Assembly: GCF_015712165.1 (NCBI RefSeq)
Contig: NZ_JADPZX010000001.1
Span: 3,038,001-3,102,000 of the forward strand
Reading direction: 5' to 3'
Source of the DNA: Streptomyces spinoverrucosus
GTDB lineage: Bacteria; Actinomycetota; Actinomycetes; Streptomycetales; Streptomycetaceae
Length of the DNA: 64,000 nucleotides
Shown here in pieces: positions 51,973 through 61,101 of this stretch. Under the pieces are notes generated by a model. The model searched no databases. It was given only the letters and a program-made list of their open reading frames with translations, and had not been told where the DNA came from. Position 1 is the first letter of the stretch. Each line of letters starts with the position of its first letter. Made by a program: the position numbers and the translations under genes.

Positions 51973-52127
51973 CACGCCAAGGGCCGGTCCACCGCCACAC
52001 CGCCACGCCAAAGGCCGGTCCGCCGCCACACCGCCACGCCAAAGGCCGGTCCGCCGCCACACCGCCACGCCAAAGGCCGGTCCGCCGCCACACCGCCACG
52101 CCAAAGGCCGGTCCGCCGCCACACCGC
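51973..52127. repeat. Five tandem 31-bp repeats
   Basis: Five units of exactly 31 bp begin at 51973, 52004, 52035, 52066 and 52097. Each opens with CACGCCAAAGGCCGGTCC and continues with CCGCCACACCG. Units 2-5 are identical; unit 1 has a few differences. The unit length is not a multiple of three, so any translation cycles frames and the block is non-coding. There are no spacers, so it is not a CRISPR array. It lies in the 410-bp gap between the DUF4034-like gene and the M48 peptidase. Confidence 0.95.
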
Positions 52128-52249
52128 CACCGGCCTGCCATGAACACGTCTTGCACGTCAACCCGCCGGTAGGCGATACTCCGCTTCCCCCCACAATCAT
52201 GATCACGGCGGACCACGCCGGGCTGTGAGCCCACCTCACGCCCGCCGCG

Positions 52250-52293
52250 ATCACCCGCATCACCCGCATCACCCGCATCACCCGCGCCACCCG
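52250..52293. repeat. Short 9-bp tandem repeat upstream of the M48 gene
   Basis: ATCACCCGC occurs four times in tandem from 52250, then once with a change (gccacccg). It is about 50 bp before the M48 start and may overlap the promoter or a regulatory protein site. The rest of the 51935-52344 gap holds the 31-bp repeat and little else. Confidence 0.85.
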
Positions 52294-52344
52294 TTTCACC
52301 GCATTCCGTTGCATTCACCGCATCCCGTGGGGGGACCCTGACCG

Positions 52345-54012
52345 ATGGGCGCGACACTGCGCGCGCTGCGCGCTCTTGTGCTGCTCGCCGGCTTCTATCT
52401 GCTCGGCGTCCTGCTGCTGGCGGCCCTCGCCGGCGTCGACTACCTGCTGTACCTGCACGCGCCGTCGGGCGTCGCGGCGAAGCTGTACCTCGTCTCCGTA
52501 CTCCTGGCGATCCCGCTGATCCGCGGCCTGATCATGTTGCGGACACCGAAGGAGGAGGAGGCCGCCGGTCTGCCCGTCACGGAGGCCGACGAGCCCGAAC
52601 TCTGGCGGACCGTAAGGGAGCTGGCCGACCAGGTCGGCACCCGCGCCCCGTCCCGCATCGTGCTGACCGCCGACGTCAACGCGGCCGTCGCCGAGAACGG
52701 CCGCCTGCTCGGCCTGCTGCCCGGCCCGCGCCGCCTCTACCTCGGCGTACCCCTCCTCCAGGGCCTGACCGAGGCACAGCTCAGGGCGGTCCTCGCCCAC
52801 GAACTGGGCCACTACTCCAACTCCGACACCCGACTCGCCGCCCTCACCGTGCGCGGCCGCGCCCAGATCCTGCGCACCATCGGGCACTTCGAGGAGCGTG
52901 CCGGAAAGACCACGGCACGCGAACAGGCCCGCCAGGAGAAGAAGAACGCCAAGGCGGCCGCCAAGGGCAAGAAGCCGCGCGAGGTCGACACCGGGCACGC
53001 GGGGATCACGTACCGCACCATGGCCCGCATCTACATCGCGTACGCCAAGCTGTACTTCCGCGCCACCCTGGCCGGCGCCCGCCGCCAGGAGTACGCCGCC
53101 GACGCCGCGGCCGCCCGCATCGCCGGCCGTGACGCCACCGCCTCGGCGCTGCGCGAGATCCCCGTCCTGGACGCCGCGTTCGGCTTCTACACGCGCTGCT
53201 ACGCCACCCTCGGCACGGAGGCGGAACTGCTGCCGCCGCGCGGCGAGGTGTTCGGCGGTTTCGGCCGGATGCTGACCGCCCGCCAGCTCGAACTGGCCGG
53301 CCTGCGCACCGAACTGCCGACCGAGCCGACGTCGCCGTACGACTCCCACCCGCCGATCGCCGACCGGGTGCACCGCGTCGAGGCACTGCCCGCCGACAGC
53401 CGCACGGACGAGGGCAAGGGCGCCGCCCTCGGCCTGCTGTCCGCCCCGGAGCGGACCGTGGCGGCCCTGGAGGACGCGGTCCTGACGGAGGAGGTGCGGC
53501 GGTTCCGGCGTACCAGCGACTGGCAGGAACTGCTCGACGGCTCCATGTCCGGACAGCTCGCCACCCTCAACACCCCGCTGCACCGGGCCCTGGCCCTCTA
53601 CACCAAGGCCCGCCCGACTCTGCCCGCGCTGCTCGACCTGATCGACGACGGTCAGCTCTGGCAGCTGGCGCGGCGCCTGCCGCTGTCCGGCGAGGCGGCG
53701 GCCGCGAAGGGGCGCGCCTTCCGCGAGTTCGTACGGCCCACCCTGTGCGAGTCGCTGCACAGCATGGTGCTGGCCGAGTTCAGCGCACGCGCGCGGGTGC
53801 GCTGGGAGTTCTCCTGGGAGCAGCCGGCGACCGCGCGTCTGCTGCCGGCGCCGGGCGAACCGGCGCCGGACCCCAACGGAGCACTGGATGCCGCGATCAT
53901 CGCCGCGGTGGAGACCGCCCTCGCCGACCACCCGGACACCGGCCCGCTGCGCGCCCTGCTGCCCCCCATGCCCAACAATCCGGCGAACCGAGAAACGGAC
54001 AGCTCCCGATGA
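52345..54012 (+). CDS. M48-family membrane zinc metallopeptidase
   Basis: A 555-residue HtpX/Ste24-like peptidase. Two N-terminal membrane helices (LRALVLLAGFYLLGVLLLAALAGVDYLLYL; LYLVSVLLAIPLIRGLIML), then the metal site VLAHELGHYSNSDTRLAAL (HExxH) with the distal Glu in RRQEYAADAAAARIAG. An inserted Lys-rich segment (EQARQEKKNAKAAAKGKK) follows the HExxH helix. It degrades misfolded membrane proteins in related species. Its stop overlaps the next start (ATGA), so it is coupled to a DUF4034-like paralogue. Start ATG 52345 with GGGGGACC upstream. Confidence 0.92.
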   Translation: MGATLRALRALVLLAGFYLLGVLLLAALAGVDYLLYLHAPSGVAAKLYLVSVLLAIPLIRGLIMLRTPKEEEAAGLPVTEADEPELWRTVRELADQVGTRAPSRIVLTADVNAAVAENGRLLGLLPGPRRLYLGVPLLQGLTEAQLRAVLAHELGHYSNSDTRLAALTVRGRAQILRTIGHFEERAGKTTAREQARQEKKNAKAAAKGKKPREVDTGHAGITYRTMARIYIAYAKLYFRATLAGARRQEYAADAAAARIAGRDATASALREIPVLDAAFGFYTRCYATLGTEAELLPPRGEVFGGFGRMLTARQLELAGLRTELPTEPTSPYDSHPPIADRVHRVEALPADSRTDEGKGAALGLLSAPERTVAALEDAVLTEEVRRFRRTSDWQELLDGSMSGQLATLNTPLHRALALYTKARPTLPALLDLIDDGQLWQLARRLPLSGEAAAAKGRAFREFVRPTLCESLHSMVLAEFSARARVRWEFSWEQPATARLLPAPGEPAPDPNGALDAAIIAAVETALADHPDTGPLRALLPPMPNNPANRETDSSR

Positions 54013-55112
54013 CCGTAGTGCTGTGGATCCTGGGCATTCTGGCCGTGCCCACACTGATCTTCGTCGTGTGGCTGGCCGGAGTGTTCCTGAAGGAGTTCTT
54101 CTCCGCCGGCTCGTCCGACGGCGACGACGACAACGGTGCCGAGGCGGCCGAGAAGCTCGGCCTGCTGCCCGCCGACCGGCAGAACACCGAGTACGCCGGC
54201 CCGCTGCCCGCCGGCTGGGAGGCCGCGCTCGGTGCCGTGCGGGGCGGGGACTGGAAGGCGGGAGCCGAGCTGATGAGCGGCATCGGGCGGGACTGGGAGC
54301 GCCGGTCGGCGGCCGCGTACCTCCTGGCCGACATCGCGGCCGAGGACGACGAGTGGCTGCTCGCCTGGGAGTCCGACCGCCCGGAGGACCCGGACGCGGC
54401 CGTGGTCCGGGCGCGCAGCTCGGTCATCCTGGCGTGGAAGATCCGGGGTGGCAAGCGGGCCGACTACACGACGAGCGAGCAGTTCGCGGGCTTCCATCGG
54501 ACGCTGGAGCGGGCCCGTGAGGACATCGCCCGGGCGGCGGCGCTCAACCCGGACGACCCCACGCCGTTCATCGCGGAGATCTGGGTCGCGCTCGGCCTCG
54601 GATATCCGCACTCCGAGATGGACAAGCTGTGGGCGGAGATCACGAGCCGTGCCCCGTACCACTACGAGGCCCACTTCTCGGCGCTCCAGTACTGGTGCGA
54701 GAAGTGGCGCGGCTCCAAGGAGCTGGCCACCGAGTTCGCCGAGCGGGCGGCGGCGAAGGCACCGCTGGGCAGTCTGCTGACCGTGCTGCCGCTGATCGTG
54801 CACTTCGAGCACGACGACTCGAACGACACCGAGGTGGACCGCACGCCCGAGATGGTGGCCCGGGTGGACGCCGGCCTCGCGGACGCCGCCGCGGCCGACC
54901 CGGCCCATCCGCGGCTGCCGGAGCTGCGTCACATGCTGGCCTTCTACCTGTCGCTGCAGGACCGGGACGAGATGGCGATCGAGCAGTTCAGGCTCGTGGA
55001 CGGGTATGTGAATGCCCTGCCCTGGCGTTACCGGGGTGGCGGTGCCGACATGGCCGCGCACTACTGCCGCATACGCAACGGGTCCGCGCAGGTGGTCGCC
55101 GCCGAGGGCTGA
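54009..55112 (+). CDS. Membrane-anchored TPR-like protein (DUF4034-like), second paralogue
   Basis: A 367-residue protein coupled to the M48 gene by an ATGA overlap. N-terminal membrane helix ([27 protein letters not shown]), an acidic linker ([15 protein letters not shown]), then a helical-repeat domain homologous to the 50816 protein through the [35 protein letters not shown] region and the C-terminal [13 protein letters not shown]. The pairing of two such proteins around one peptidase suggests they are partners or specificity factors. The activity is unknown. Confidence 0.8.
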   Translation: MTVVLWILGILAVPTLIFVVWLAGVFLKEFFSAGSSDGDDDNGAEAAEKLGLLPADRQNTEYAGPLPAGWEAALGAVRGGDWKAGAELMSGIGRDWERRSAAAYLLADIAAEDDEWLLAWESDRPEDPDAAVVRARSSVILAWKIRGGKRADYTTSEQFAGFHRTLERAREDIARAAALNPDDPTPFIAEIWVALGLGYPHSEMDKLWAEITSRAPYHYEAHFSALQYWCEKWRGSKELATEFAERAAAKAPLGSLLTVLPLIVHFEHDDSNDTEVDRTPEMVARVDAGLADAAAADPAHPRLPELRHMLAFYLSLQDRDEMAIEQFRLVDGYVNALPWRYRGGGADMAAHYCRIRNGSAQVVAAEG

Positions 55113-55213
55113 CGGACGTCCGGAATGCGGGGCGGCGCTGGGACGTTCATCCAGTGTCGTCCCGTAGAGACCGGGAAGGCCCCGTTGTAAGCCCGGGAAG
55201 AAGGAGCCCCGAC

Positions 55214-55879
55214 ATGCTGTTCGGCCGTACACCCACCCTGCCCACCCCCGAGCAGGCACTGAAGGGCCGCCCGGAGCCCGCCTTCACGGTTCCCGACCGC
55301 CACACCGTCCTCGGCAACCCGCTGCTCGGCCCCTACCCGGAGGGCCTGGAGATCGCCGACTTCGGCCTCGGCTGCTTCTGGGGCGCCGAGCGCAAGTTCT
55401 GGCAGCTCCCGGCGGGCGTGTGGACCACCCTCGTCGGCTACCAGGGCGGCCACACCGAGCACCCCACGTACGAGGAGGTCTGCTCGGGCCTGACCGGCCA
55501 CACGGAGGTCGTCCGCGTGGTCTACGACCCGAAGGTGATCTCGTACGACCGCCTCCTGAAGACCTTCTGGGAGGCGCACGACCCGACGCAGGGCTTCCGC
55601 CAGGGCAACGACGTCGGTACGCAGTACCGCTCGGCGATCTATCCCCACACCCCGGAGCAGGCCGCGACGGCTGAGACCTCCCGCGAGGCGTACCAGCAGG
55701 TCCTGACCGGCTCGGGCTACGGCCGGATCACGACGGAGATCCTCCCGGCGGAGGACCGGCCGTTCTATCCGGCGGAGGGGTACCACCAGCAGTACCTGGA
55801 CAAGAACCCGGCCGGCTACTGCGGGATCGGCGGCACGGGAGTGTCGTGCCCGATCGGTGTGGCGCCGGCGGAGGGCTGA
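55214..55879 (+). CDS. msrA: Peptide methionine (S)-S-oxide reductase
   Basis: A 221-residue MsrA: active site [14 protein letters not shown] with nucleophile Cys54, then [58 protein letters not shown] and the C-terminal CPIG region with resolving cysteines ([14 protein letters not shown]). It reduces the S-form of methionine sulfoxide using thioredoxin. ATG at 55214 has AGGAGC upstream. Monocistronic, with a terminator at 55886. Confidence 0.97.
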   Translation: MLFGRTPTLPTPEQALKGRPEPAFTVPDRHTVLGNPLLGPYPEGLEIADFGLGCFWGAERKFWQLPAGVWTTLVGYQGGHTEHPTYEEVCSGLTGHTEVVRVVYDPKVISYDRLLKTFWEAHDPTQGFRQGNDVGTQYRSAIYPHTPEQAATAETSREAYQQVLTGSGYGRITTEILPAEDRPFYPAEGYHQQYLDKNPAGYCGIGGTGVSCPIGVAPAEG

Positions 55880-55885
55880 TCCCCG

Positions 55886-55916
55886 GGGTGACCCCGACGG
55901 TTCGCCGGGGTCACCC
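55886..55916. terminator. Terminator between msrA and the XRE gene
   Basis: 11-bp stem GGGTGACCCCG / CGGGGTCACCC with a 9-base loop, 7 bp after the msrA stop and between convergent genes. Confidence 0.75.
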
Positions 55917-55966
55917 TGACGGTTCCCCGGGTTCCCCCCGACGGTGTGCCCGGCCTGACGGAGCCC

Positions 55967-56917
55967 TCAGGTCGACGACGCCGAAGACCCCGTCCCCGCT
56001 CGCGTCGCGTCCCTCCCCCAGCTGGCCAGCAGGCGGAGGGCCTCCGCGGACGGGGAGCCGGGCTCGGCGTGGTAGGTGATCAGGGACTGCTCGGCGTCGT
56101 CGATCATGCGGAACGTCTCGAAGGACAGGGACAGTTCACCGACGAGCGGGTGGTGGAGCCGCTTGACGCCGTAGCTCTTCTCCTTGACGTCATGGGTGGC
56201 CCACAGCCGCCGGAACTCCTGGCTCTTGACGGAGAGTTCGCCCACCAGGGCCGACAGACGCGGGTCGTCCGGATGGCAGCCGGCGTCCATGCGCAGAAAG
56301 GCGACCATGTCGGACGCCTTCTGGTCCCAGTCCACGAACAGCTCGCGGTACTCCGGCTTCAGGAACACCAGCCGCGCCCAGTTCCGCTCCTGCGCCGGCA
56401 GTGCCGTCCAGTCCCCGAAGAGTGCCTCGGCCATCCGGTTCCAGGCCAGGAGGTCCGAGCGACGGCCCACGATGTAGGCCGGGACGCTCTCGATCGAGTC
56501 CAGCAGCTGCTGCAGCGCGACCCTGACCTGCTGGTTGCGTGCGGCCGGCTTCTTCTTGTGCTGCTTGGGCTTGGCCAGGTGTGTGAGGTGGGCATGCTCG
56601 GCGTCGGTCAGCCGTAGCGCCCGCGCGATCGCGTCCAGCACCTCCGCCGAGACGTTCCGCCCGTTGCCCTGCTCCAGCCGCGTGTAGTACGCCACCGACA
56701 CCCCGGCCAGCTGGGCCAGCTCCTCGCGGCGCAGTCCCGGGACCCTGCGGTGCCGTCCGTAGTCCGGCAGCCCCACGTCCTCCGGCTTCAGCCGGGCCCG
56801 TCGGCTGCGCAGAAACTCGCTGAGCTCGGCGCGCCGGTCCAGGCTGCCGGCGGGCTCCTGCACGGGCGCGCCAGGTCCACCGCCGGGCTCCGGCACGGGC
56901 AGGGGCTGTTCGTCCAT
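55967..56917 (-). CDS. XRE-family regulator with MmyB-like ligand domain
   Basis: A 316-residue regulator: XRE helix-turn-helix (LSEFLRSRRARLKPEDVGLPD, PGLRREELAQLAGVSVAYYTRLEQGNGRNVSAEVLDAIARALRL) and a C-terminal MmyB-like/PAS-type domain (ESVPAYIVGRRSDLLAWNRMAEALFGDWTAL, NWARLVFL) that may bind a fatty acid or other small molecule. It is divergent from the zinc alcohol dehydrogenase; direct repeats with CGTACGCA lie between them, suggesting autoregulation and control of the dehydrogenase. ATG at 56917 is chosen because the frame to 57067 has no conserved residues. Confidence 0.93.
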   Translation of the reverse strand: MDEQPLPVPEPGGGPGAPVQEPAGSLDRRAELSEFLRSRRARLKPEDVGLPDYGRHRRVPGLRREELAQLAGVSVAYYTRLEQGNGRNVSAEVLDAIARALRLTDAEHAHLTHLAKPKQHKKKPAARNQQVRVALQQLLDSIESVPAYIVGRRSDLLAWNRMAEALFGDWTALPAQERNWARLVFLKPEYRELFVDWDQKASDMVAFLRMDAGCHPDDPRLSALVGELSVKSQEFRRLWATHDVKEKSYGVKRLHHPLVGELSLSFETFRMIDDAEQSLITYHAEPGSPSAEALRLLASWGRDATRAGTGSSASST

Positions 56918-56932
56918 ACGTCCAGTATTCAC

Positions 56933-56989
56933 GGTCGTACGCACACGAGCCTGTCCCCGCCAGTGGTAGGCACAGCGGACGTACGCAAA
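56933..56989. promoter_or_regulatory. Direct repeats between the XRE and alcohol dehydrogenase genes
   Basis: GGTCGTACGCACA (56933-56945) and GGACGTACGCAAA (56977-56989) are near-identical and 44 bp apart, about four helical turns. Both contain the palindromic core GTAC. They are likely binding sites for the adjacent XRE regulator. Confidence 0.5.
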
Positions 56990-57087
56990 GCCGTGACCTG
57001 GGTGGATGCGCGATCCGGCGGCAGCCTGGATGGCGTGCCCGGTCGGAAGGCAGCCGGGCGCGATCACATCGCTAGGAGACCCCCGGC

Positions 57088-58131
57088 ATGACCACTGTCA
57101 CCGCATACGCCGCCCCCGCCGCCAAGGCTCCGCTGGAGCGGACCACGATCGAGCGGCGGGAGGTCGGTGAGTTCGATGTCCTGATCGACATCAAGTACGC
57201 CGGAATCTGTCACTCCGACATTCACCAGGCCCGTGAGGGCTGGGGTGAGGCCATCTTCCCGATGGTGCCCGGCCACGAGATCGCCGGCGTCGTCGCCGAG
57301 GTCGGGCCCGGTGTCACCGGGTTCGCCGTCGGCGACCGGGTGGGCGTCGGCTGCATGGTCGACTCCTGCCGTGAGTGCGAGAACTGCAAGGCCGGTCAGG
57401 AGCAGTACTGCACCGGCACCGGCATGGTCGGCACGTACAACGCCCTCGACAAGAACGGTGAGCCGACCTACGGCGGCTACTCGCAGAAGATCGTCGTCGA
57501 CGAGAACTACGTCGTGCGCATCCCCGAGGGCCTGTCCCTGGACGAGGCCGCGCCGCTGCTGTGCGCCGGCATCACCACGTACTCCCCGCTGAAGCACTGG
57601 AACGTCGGCCCCGGCAAGAAGGTCGCCGTCCTCGGCATGGGCGGTCTCGGCCACATGGCCGTGAAGATCGCCCACCACCTGGGCGCCGAGGTCACCGTCC
57701 TGTCCCAGTCCCTGCGCAAGCAGGAGGACGGGCTGAAGCTGGGCGCCGACCACTACTACGCCACCAGCGACCCCAAGACCTTCGAGGAGCTGGCGGGCAC
57801 CTTCGACGTCATCCTGTCGACGGTCTCGGCCCCGCTGGACTTCGGCGCCTACCTCGGGCTGCTGAAGACCGACGGCGCGCTGGTGAACGTGGGCGCGCCC
57901 GAGGAGCCGATCTCGCTGAACCTCTTCCCGCTGCTCATGGGCCGCAAGACGCTCGCCGGTTCCGCCATCGGCGGCATCGCCGAGACCCAGGAGATGCTGG
58001 ACTTCTGCGCCGAGCACGGCTTCGGCGCCGAGATCGAGCTGATCCGCGCGGACCAGATCAACGAGGCGTACGAGCGGGTGCTGGCGAGCGACGTCCGGTA
58101 CCGGTTCGTGATCGACACCGCCACGATCTGA
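57088..58131 (+). CDS. Zinc-dependent alcohol dehydrogenase (CAD-like)
   Basis: A 347-residue medium-chain dehydrogenase. Catalytic zinc ligands in [11 protein letters not shown] (Cys41) and PGHEIAGVV (His63), structural zinc cysteines in [15 protein letters not shown], Rossmann motif [15 protein letters not shown]. The cinnamyl-alcohol-dehydrogenase subgroup reduces aldehydes with NADPH. It likely detoxifies aldehydes and is controlled by the divergent XRE regulator. GGAGACC precedes the ATG. Confidence 0.94.
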   Translation: MTTVTAYAAPAAKAPLERTTIERREVGEFDVLIDIKYAGICHSDIHQAREGWGEAIFPMVPGHEIAGVVAEVGPGVTGFAVGDRVGVGCMVDSCRECENCKAGQEQYCTGTGMVGTYNALDKNGEPTYGGYSQKIVVDENYVVRIPEGLSLDEAAPLLCAGITTYSPLKHWNVGPGKKVAVLGMGGLGHMAVKIAHHLGAEVTVLSQSLRKQEDGLKLGADHYYATSDPKTFEELAGTFDVILSTVSAPLDFGAYLGLLKTDGALVNVGAPEEPISLNLFPLLMGRKTLAGSAIGGIAETQEMLDFCAEHGFGAEIELIRADQINEAYERVLASDVRYRFVIDTATI

Positions 58132-58338
58132 TCGTTCGTGTGGCTTTTCGGCGGCCCGGTAGCCGGCGGAGCTACGGGCCGCCGACGAGCGAGGTGAGGA
58201 CGCCGAGCGGGATCTCCAAGGGCGGGTGCGCCGTCCAGGAGGGGCGGGTCTAGCGTGGAAGTGAGGACGACACCGGTGGAGACCGGAGTAGCCCGGTGGA
58301 GGCCGGTGCGGACCGGAGCAGACCGGAGGAGGCCAGCC

Positions 58339-58722
58339 ATGACGGTCCAGCTGAACCACACCATCGTCGCCGCCCACGACAAGGAGACCTCGGCCCGCTT
58401 CATCGCCGACGTGCTCGGCCTGGAGGTGCGCCCGCCGTACGGCCCCTTCACCCCCGTCGAGATCTCGAACGGCGTGACCCTGGACTACATGAACGAGCCG
58501 GGCGACATCACACCCCAGCACTACGCCTTCCTGGTCTCGGAATCCGAGTTCGACACGATCTTCACGCGCATCCAGCAGGCCGGCCTGACCTACTGGGCGG
58601 ACCCGCACCACACCCGTCCCGGCGAGATCAACCACCGCGACGGCGGCCGCGGCACGTACTTCGACGACCCCAACGGGCACAACCTGGAGATCCTCACCCG
58701 GCCTTACGGAAGTGGGGGCTGA
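58339..58722 (+). CDS. VOC-family (glyoxalase/bleomycin-resistance fold) protein
   Basis: A 127-residue protein with one VOC module pair: LNHTIVAAHDKETSARFIADVLGLEV with a metal-type His4 region, HYAFLVSESEFDTIFTRIQQAGL, and GRGTYFDDPNGHNLEILTRPYG with the Glu ligand. Such proteins bind or transform small ligands; the substrate is unknown. GGAGGAGG precedes the ATG at 58339. The 80 bp upstream are a repetitive ACCGGAG/GCCGGTG tract. Confidence 0.88.
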   Translation: MTVQLNHTIVAAHDKETSARFIADVLGLEVRPPYGPFTPVEISNGVTLDYMNEPGDITPQHYAFLVSESEFDTIFTRIQQAGLTYWADPHHTRPGEINHRDGGRGTYFDDPNGHNLEILTRPYGSGG

Positions 58723-58755
58723 GGAACTCGGCCCGCGCTCGCACAGCGATCGGCA

Positions 58756-60849
58756 CTACGCCACGTCGATGCCGAAGTCCCGGACCAGCGCCTCAAGCCC
58801 GCCGGTGTAACCCTTGCCGCCGCCGACGAAGTCCCAGTCACCGCCGGCGCGACGGCGGAAGGAACCGAGCACCAGGGCGGTTTCGCCCGACCGGCCGTCG
58901 GCGACGTCGAGTCGGTCGAGTTCGGTCATGGCGGGGTCCAGCAGTCGGATCGCGGCGTCCGTGAAGCCGGAGAGATCGGCCTCGGGATTCACGACCGGAT
59001 CGACCGCGGCGACGAGGACGAGCCGGTCGGCTTGGGCAGGGAGCGCGTCGAAGGCCACCCGGATCGCGGTCTTGTCGGGTGCGGTGGCGGTAAGGGCGCG
59101 GACGGTGCCGTCGGGTGTCCGAGGGTTGTTGAAGAAGACGAAGTGGTCGTCGCTGAGGACCCGCCCGCCGCCGCAGACGAGTGCGCACACGTCCAGGGCG
59201 ACATTCCCCGCCCACGACAGGCCCAGGACGTTGTGGTCACCGCCGTCGTCCGTCCGGTCCCCGGCGTCCGGCGTCGCCCGCCCGGTGGGTGACGCCGGCT
59301 GCGCACCGTCCCCGAGGCGTCCGCGGAGTCCGTGACGGTGCAGCAGGTCGACGAGTTCACGGCCCGATACGAGTTCCAGGGGCTTGCCGTTGGCGAAGGT
59401 GTGTGCGCCCGGCCCGAATCCGGACGTCGTGACCAGGACTCCCTTGTTCGCGCCGACGTCCTGCACCGTGCCGTACAAGTCCCGGACGGCCGTCGGGGGA
59501 ACGGTGTTGCGGTAGCGCTTCACCTGGACGACGATCTTGCCGCCCCGGATCGGCGTGGGGTCCAGGGCGTCGACATCGACTCCGCCGTCGTTGGACCGCC
59601 GGGTGGTCACCGCCCGCATCCCCATCGCGCGGAACAGGTCCGCGACCAACGACTCGAAGGCGATCGGGTCCATCTCGTACAGATCCGGCTCCTCGTCGCT
59701 TCCGTGTGTGACCACGCCGTTCCCGACATCCGAGGGGCTCCGGCTCGGCCGTACGGCGGCATGGTCGTCCGGGCGGGCGGACAGCTGCCCCCGAAGGCCG
59801 TCCACGAGGCAGTCGGTGGGGTTGACCTGTTCGAGGTGCAGCTCCATGAGAACCGAGCGAGGAGCCATGACCGTGGCCAGGAAGATGTGCGTCCGGCGGC
59901 CGGTCACCGGATCGTGGTCGTCCACGAAACCGTTCAGCGCCACCGACTCCAGGACACCGAACTCGTCCGCGGCGAAGAGATCGTGCAGCACCAGCAGGAC
60001 GCACTGCGCGAGGACGTTCCGGTACAGGGCACGGCGCTGGGTGACGGGGCGGGACGTCTCCTTGTCCTGGTCGGTGCTGGGCTGGTACCGCACCGACTTC
60101 GCCTCGGGGACCACGTCGTACCTCGGCAGCTCCCAGTCCAGCACCAGCTGCCGTGCCGCCGCGTCGTAAGCCGCCGCGACCTGACGAGGAAACCCCTCCG
60201 GCCAGACGGCGCAGGAGTAGAGGGCGGCGGAGAAGTACTGCACCACGGCCTCGGGGTCCTTGTCGCGCAGGGCATCCGTCATCCCGGCGACGCCCGCGTT
60301 GTGCCGGCGGATCTCCGCCAACTGGGCGGCGGCCCACCGGTCGTACTGACGCCGGTACTCCGACAGTTGCCGCTGCCGCTGGGCCTCCGCGGCCTGCGCC
60401 GCATGCCAGTCGCGTTCGAACCGGGCTCGCGCCTCCGCCTGCGCTTGAGCACGCCTGCCGGCGGTCCAGCCGCCGCCCTGCGCCTGATACTGGTTGGGGT
60501 CGGGCATACGCACCGGGGTCGCGAGCGCGCCGGGCGAGAACGGCTCCAGTTGTTCGGCGCGCATGAGCGTTGCCGCCCTGAACGCCGGAGCCCGGCAACC
60601 GGTGACCAGCAGGGCCCGCAATACCTCGACCCGGGCGTCCAGTTCGGCGGTCCGCCGCCGGGCATCCGCCTCCCGCTGCTGACGGTACGCCGCCTGCTGC
60701 TCGCGTTGACTACGGGCGAGCTCCCGCTGGTACGCGCGCTGCTGCCGCTCGTACTCCCGCTGCTGCCTGGCCTGCGCCTCCACCTGACGCTGCTGCTGGC
60801 GCTGCATCTCCGCCCAGACACCGATCAACCCATCGGAGCGACGACTCAT
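58756..60849 (-). CDS. Coiled-coil / Mrr-nuclease / TerD fusion protein
   Basis: A 697-residue protein of three parts. The N-terminal ~200 residues are Gln/Arg-rich coiled coils (RQQREYERQQRAYQREL, QRQRQLSEYRRQYDRWA). A central region (about 200-380) is unassigned. Residues 385-510 match a Mrr/Mrr-cat restriction-endonuclease domain (FESLVADLFRAMGMRAVTTRRSNDGGVDVDAL, IVVQVKRYRNTVPPTAVRDLYGTVQDVGANKGVLVTTSGFG) with the D...QxK catalytic pattern. Residues 530-697 are a TerD-like domain (HNVLGLSWAGNVALDVCALVCGGGR, DHFVFFNNPRTPDGTVRAL). TerD domains bind Ca2+ and tie to stress and phage-defence systems. The fusion suggests a nuclease effector under Ter control. GC and codon use are ordinary. Confidence 0.85.
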   Translation of the reverse strand: MSRRSDGLIGVWAEMQRQQQRQVEAQARQQREYERQQRAYQRELARSQREQQAAYRQQREADARRRTAELDARVEVLRALLVTGCRAPAFRAATLMRAEQLEPFSPGALATPVRMPDPNQYQAQGGGWTAGRRAQAQAEARARFERDWHAAQAAEAQRQRQLSEYRRQYDRWAAAQLAEIRRHNAGVAGMTDALRDKDPEAVVQYFSAALYSCAVWPEGFPRQVAAAYDAAARQLVLDWELPRYDVVPEAKSVRYQPSTDQDKETSRPVTQRRALYRNVLAQCVLLVLHDLFAADEFGVLESVALNGFVDDHDPVTGRRTHIFLATVMAPRSVLMELHLEQVNPTDCLVDGLRGQLSARPDDHAAVRPSRSPSDVGNGVVTHGSDEEPDLYEMDPIAFESLVADLFRAMGMRAVTTRRSNDGGVDVDALDPTPIRGGKIVVQVKRYRNTVPPTAVRDLYGTVQDVGANKGVLVTTSGFGPGAHTFANGKPLELVSGRELVDLLHRHGLRGRLGDGAQPASPTGRATPDAGDRTDDGGDHNVLGLSWAGNVALDVCALVCGGGRVLSDDHFVFFNNPRTPDGTVRALTATAPDKTAIRVAFDALPAQADRLVLVAAVDPVVNPEADLSGFTDAAIRLLDPAMTELDRLDVADGRSGETALVLGSFRRRAGGDWDFVGGGKGYTGGLEALVRDFGIDVA

Positions 60850-61022
60850 CCCCTACAGGCCCTCCCCCAGAACACGGGCACGACGTGCCAAATCCGCCGA
60901 CCCCCACAACCGGCGGTAATTGAACGACTTTATCCCGCAACCGCTCGTCCGCCCACCCGCTTGCCCCTGGCAAATCACCCTTGCGTTTGCCGCAGTTGAC
61001 GCCAGACGGAGTGCTGAAGCAC

Positions 61023-61059
61023 GAGAGCCCGCCGGAAGCTGGGCTTCCGGCGGGCTCTC
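61023..61059. terminator. Terminator downstream of the S8 protease
   Basis: Perfect 16-bp stem (61023-61038 / 61044-61059) with a 5-base loop, 43 bp after the S8 stop and before the Mrr-TerD start region. A very strong hairpin. Confidence 0.9.
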
Positions 61060-61101
61060 GCTCAGGGTTTCAGCGAAGTCCACCCAAGGAACGGCGGGCG
61101 A

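Noticed and set aside
51973..52127. Regular repeats as a CRISPR array
   Set aside because: Units are directly joined with no unique spacers, and there is no cas gene in the window.
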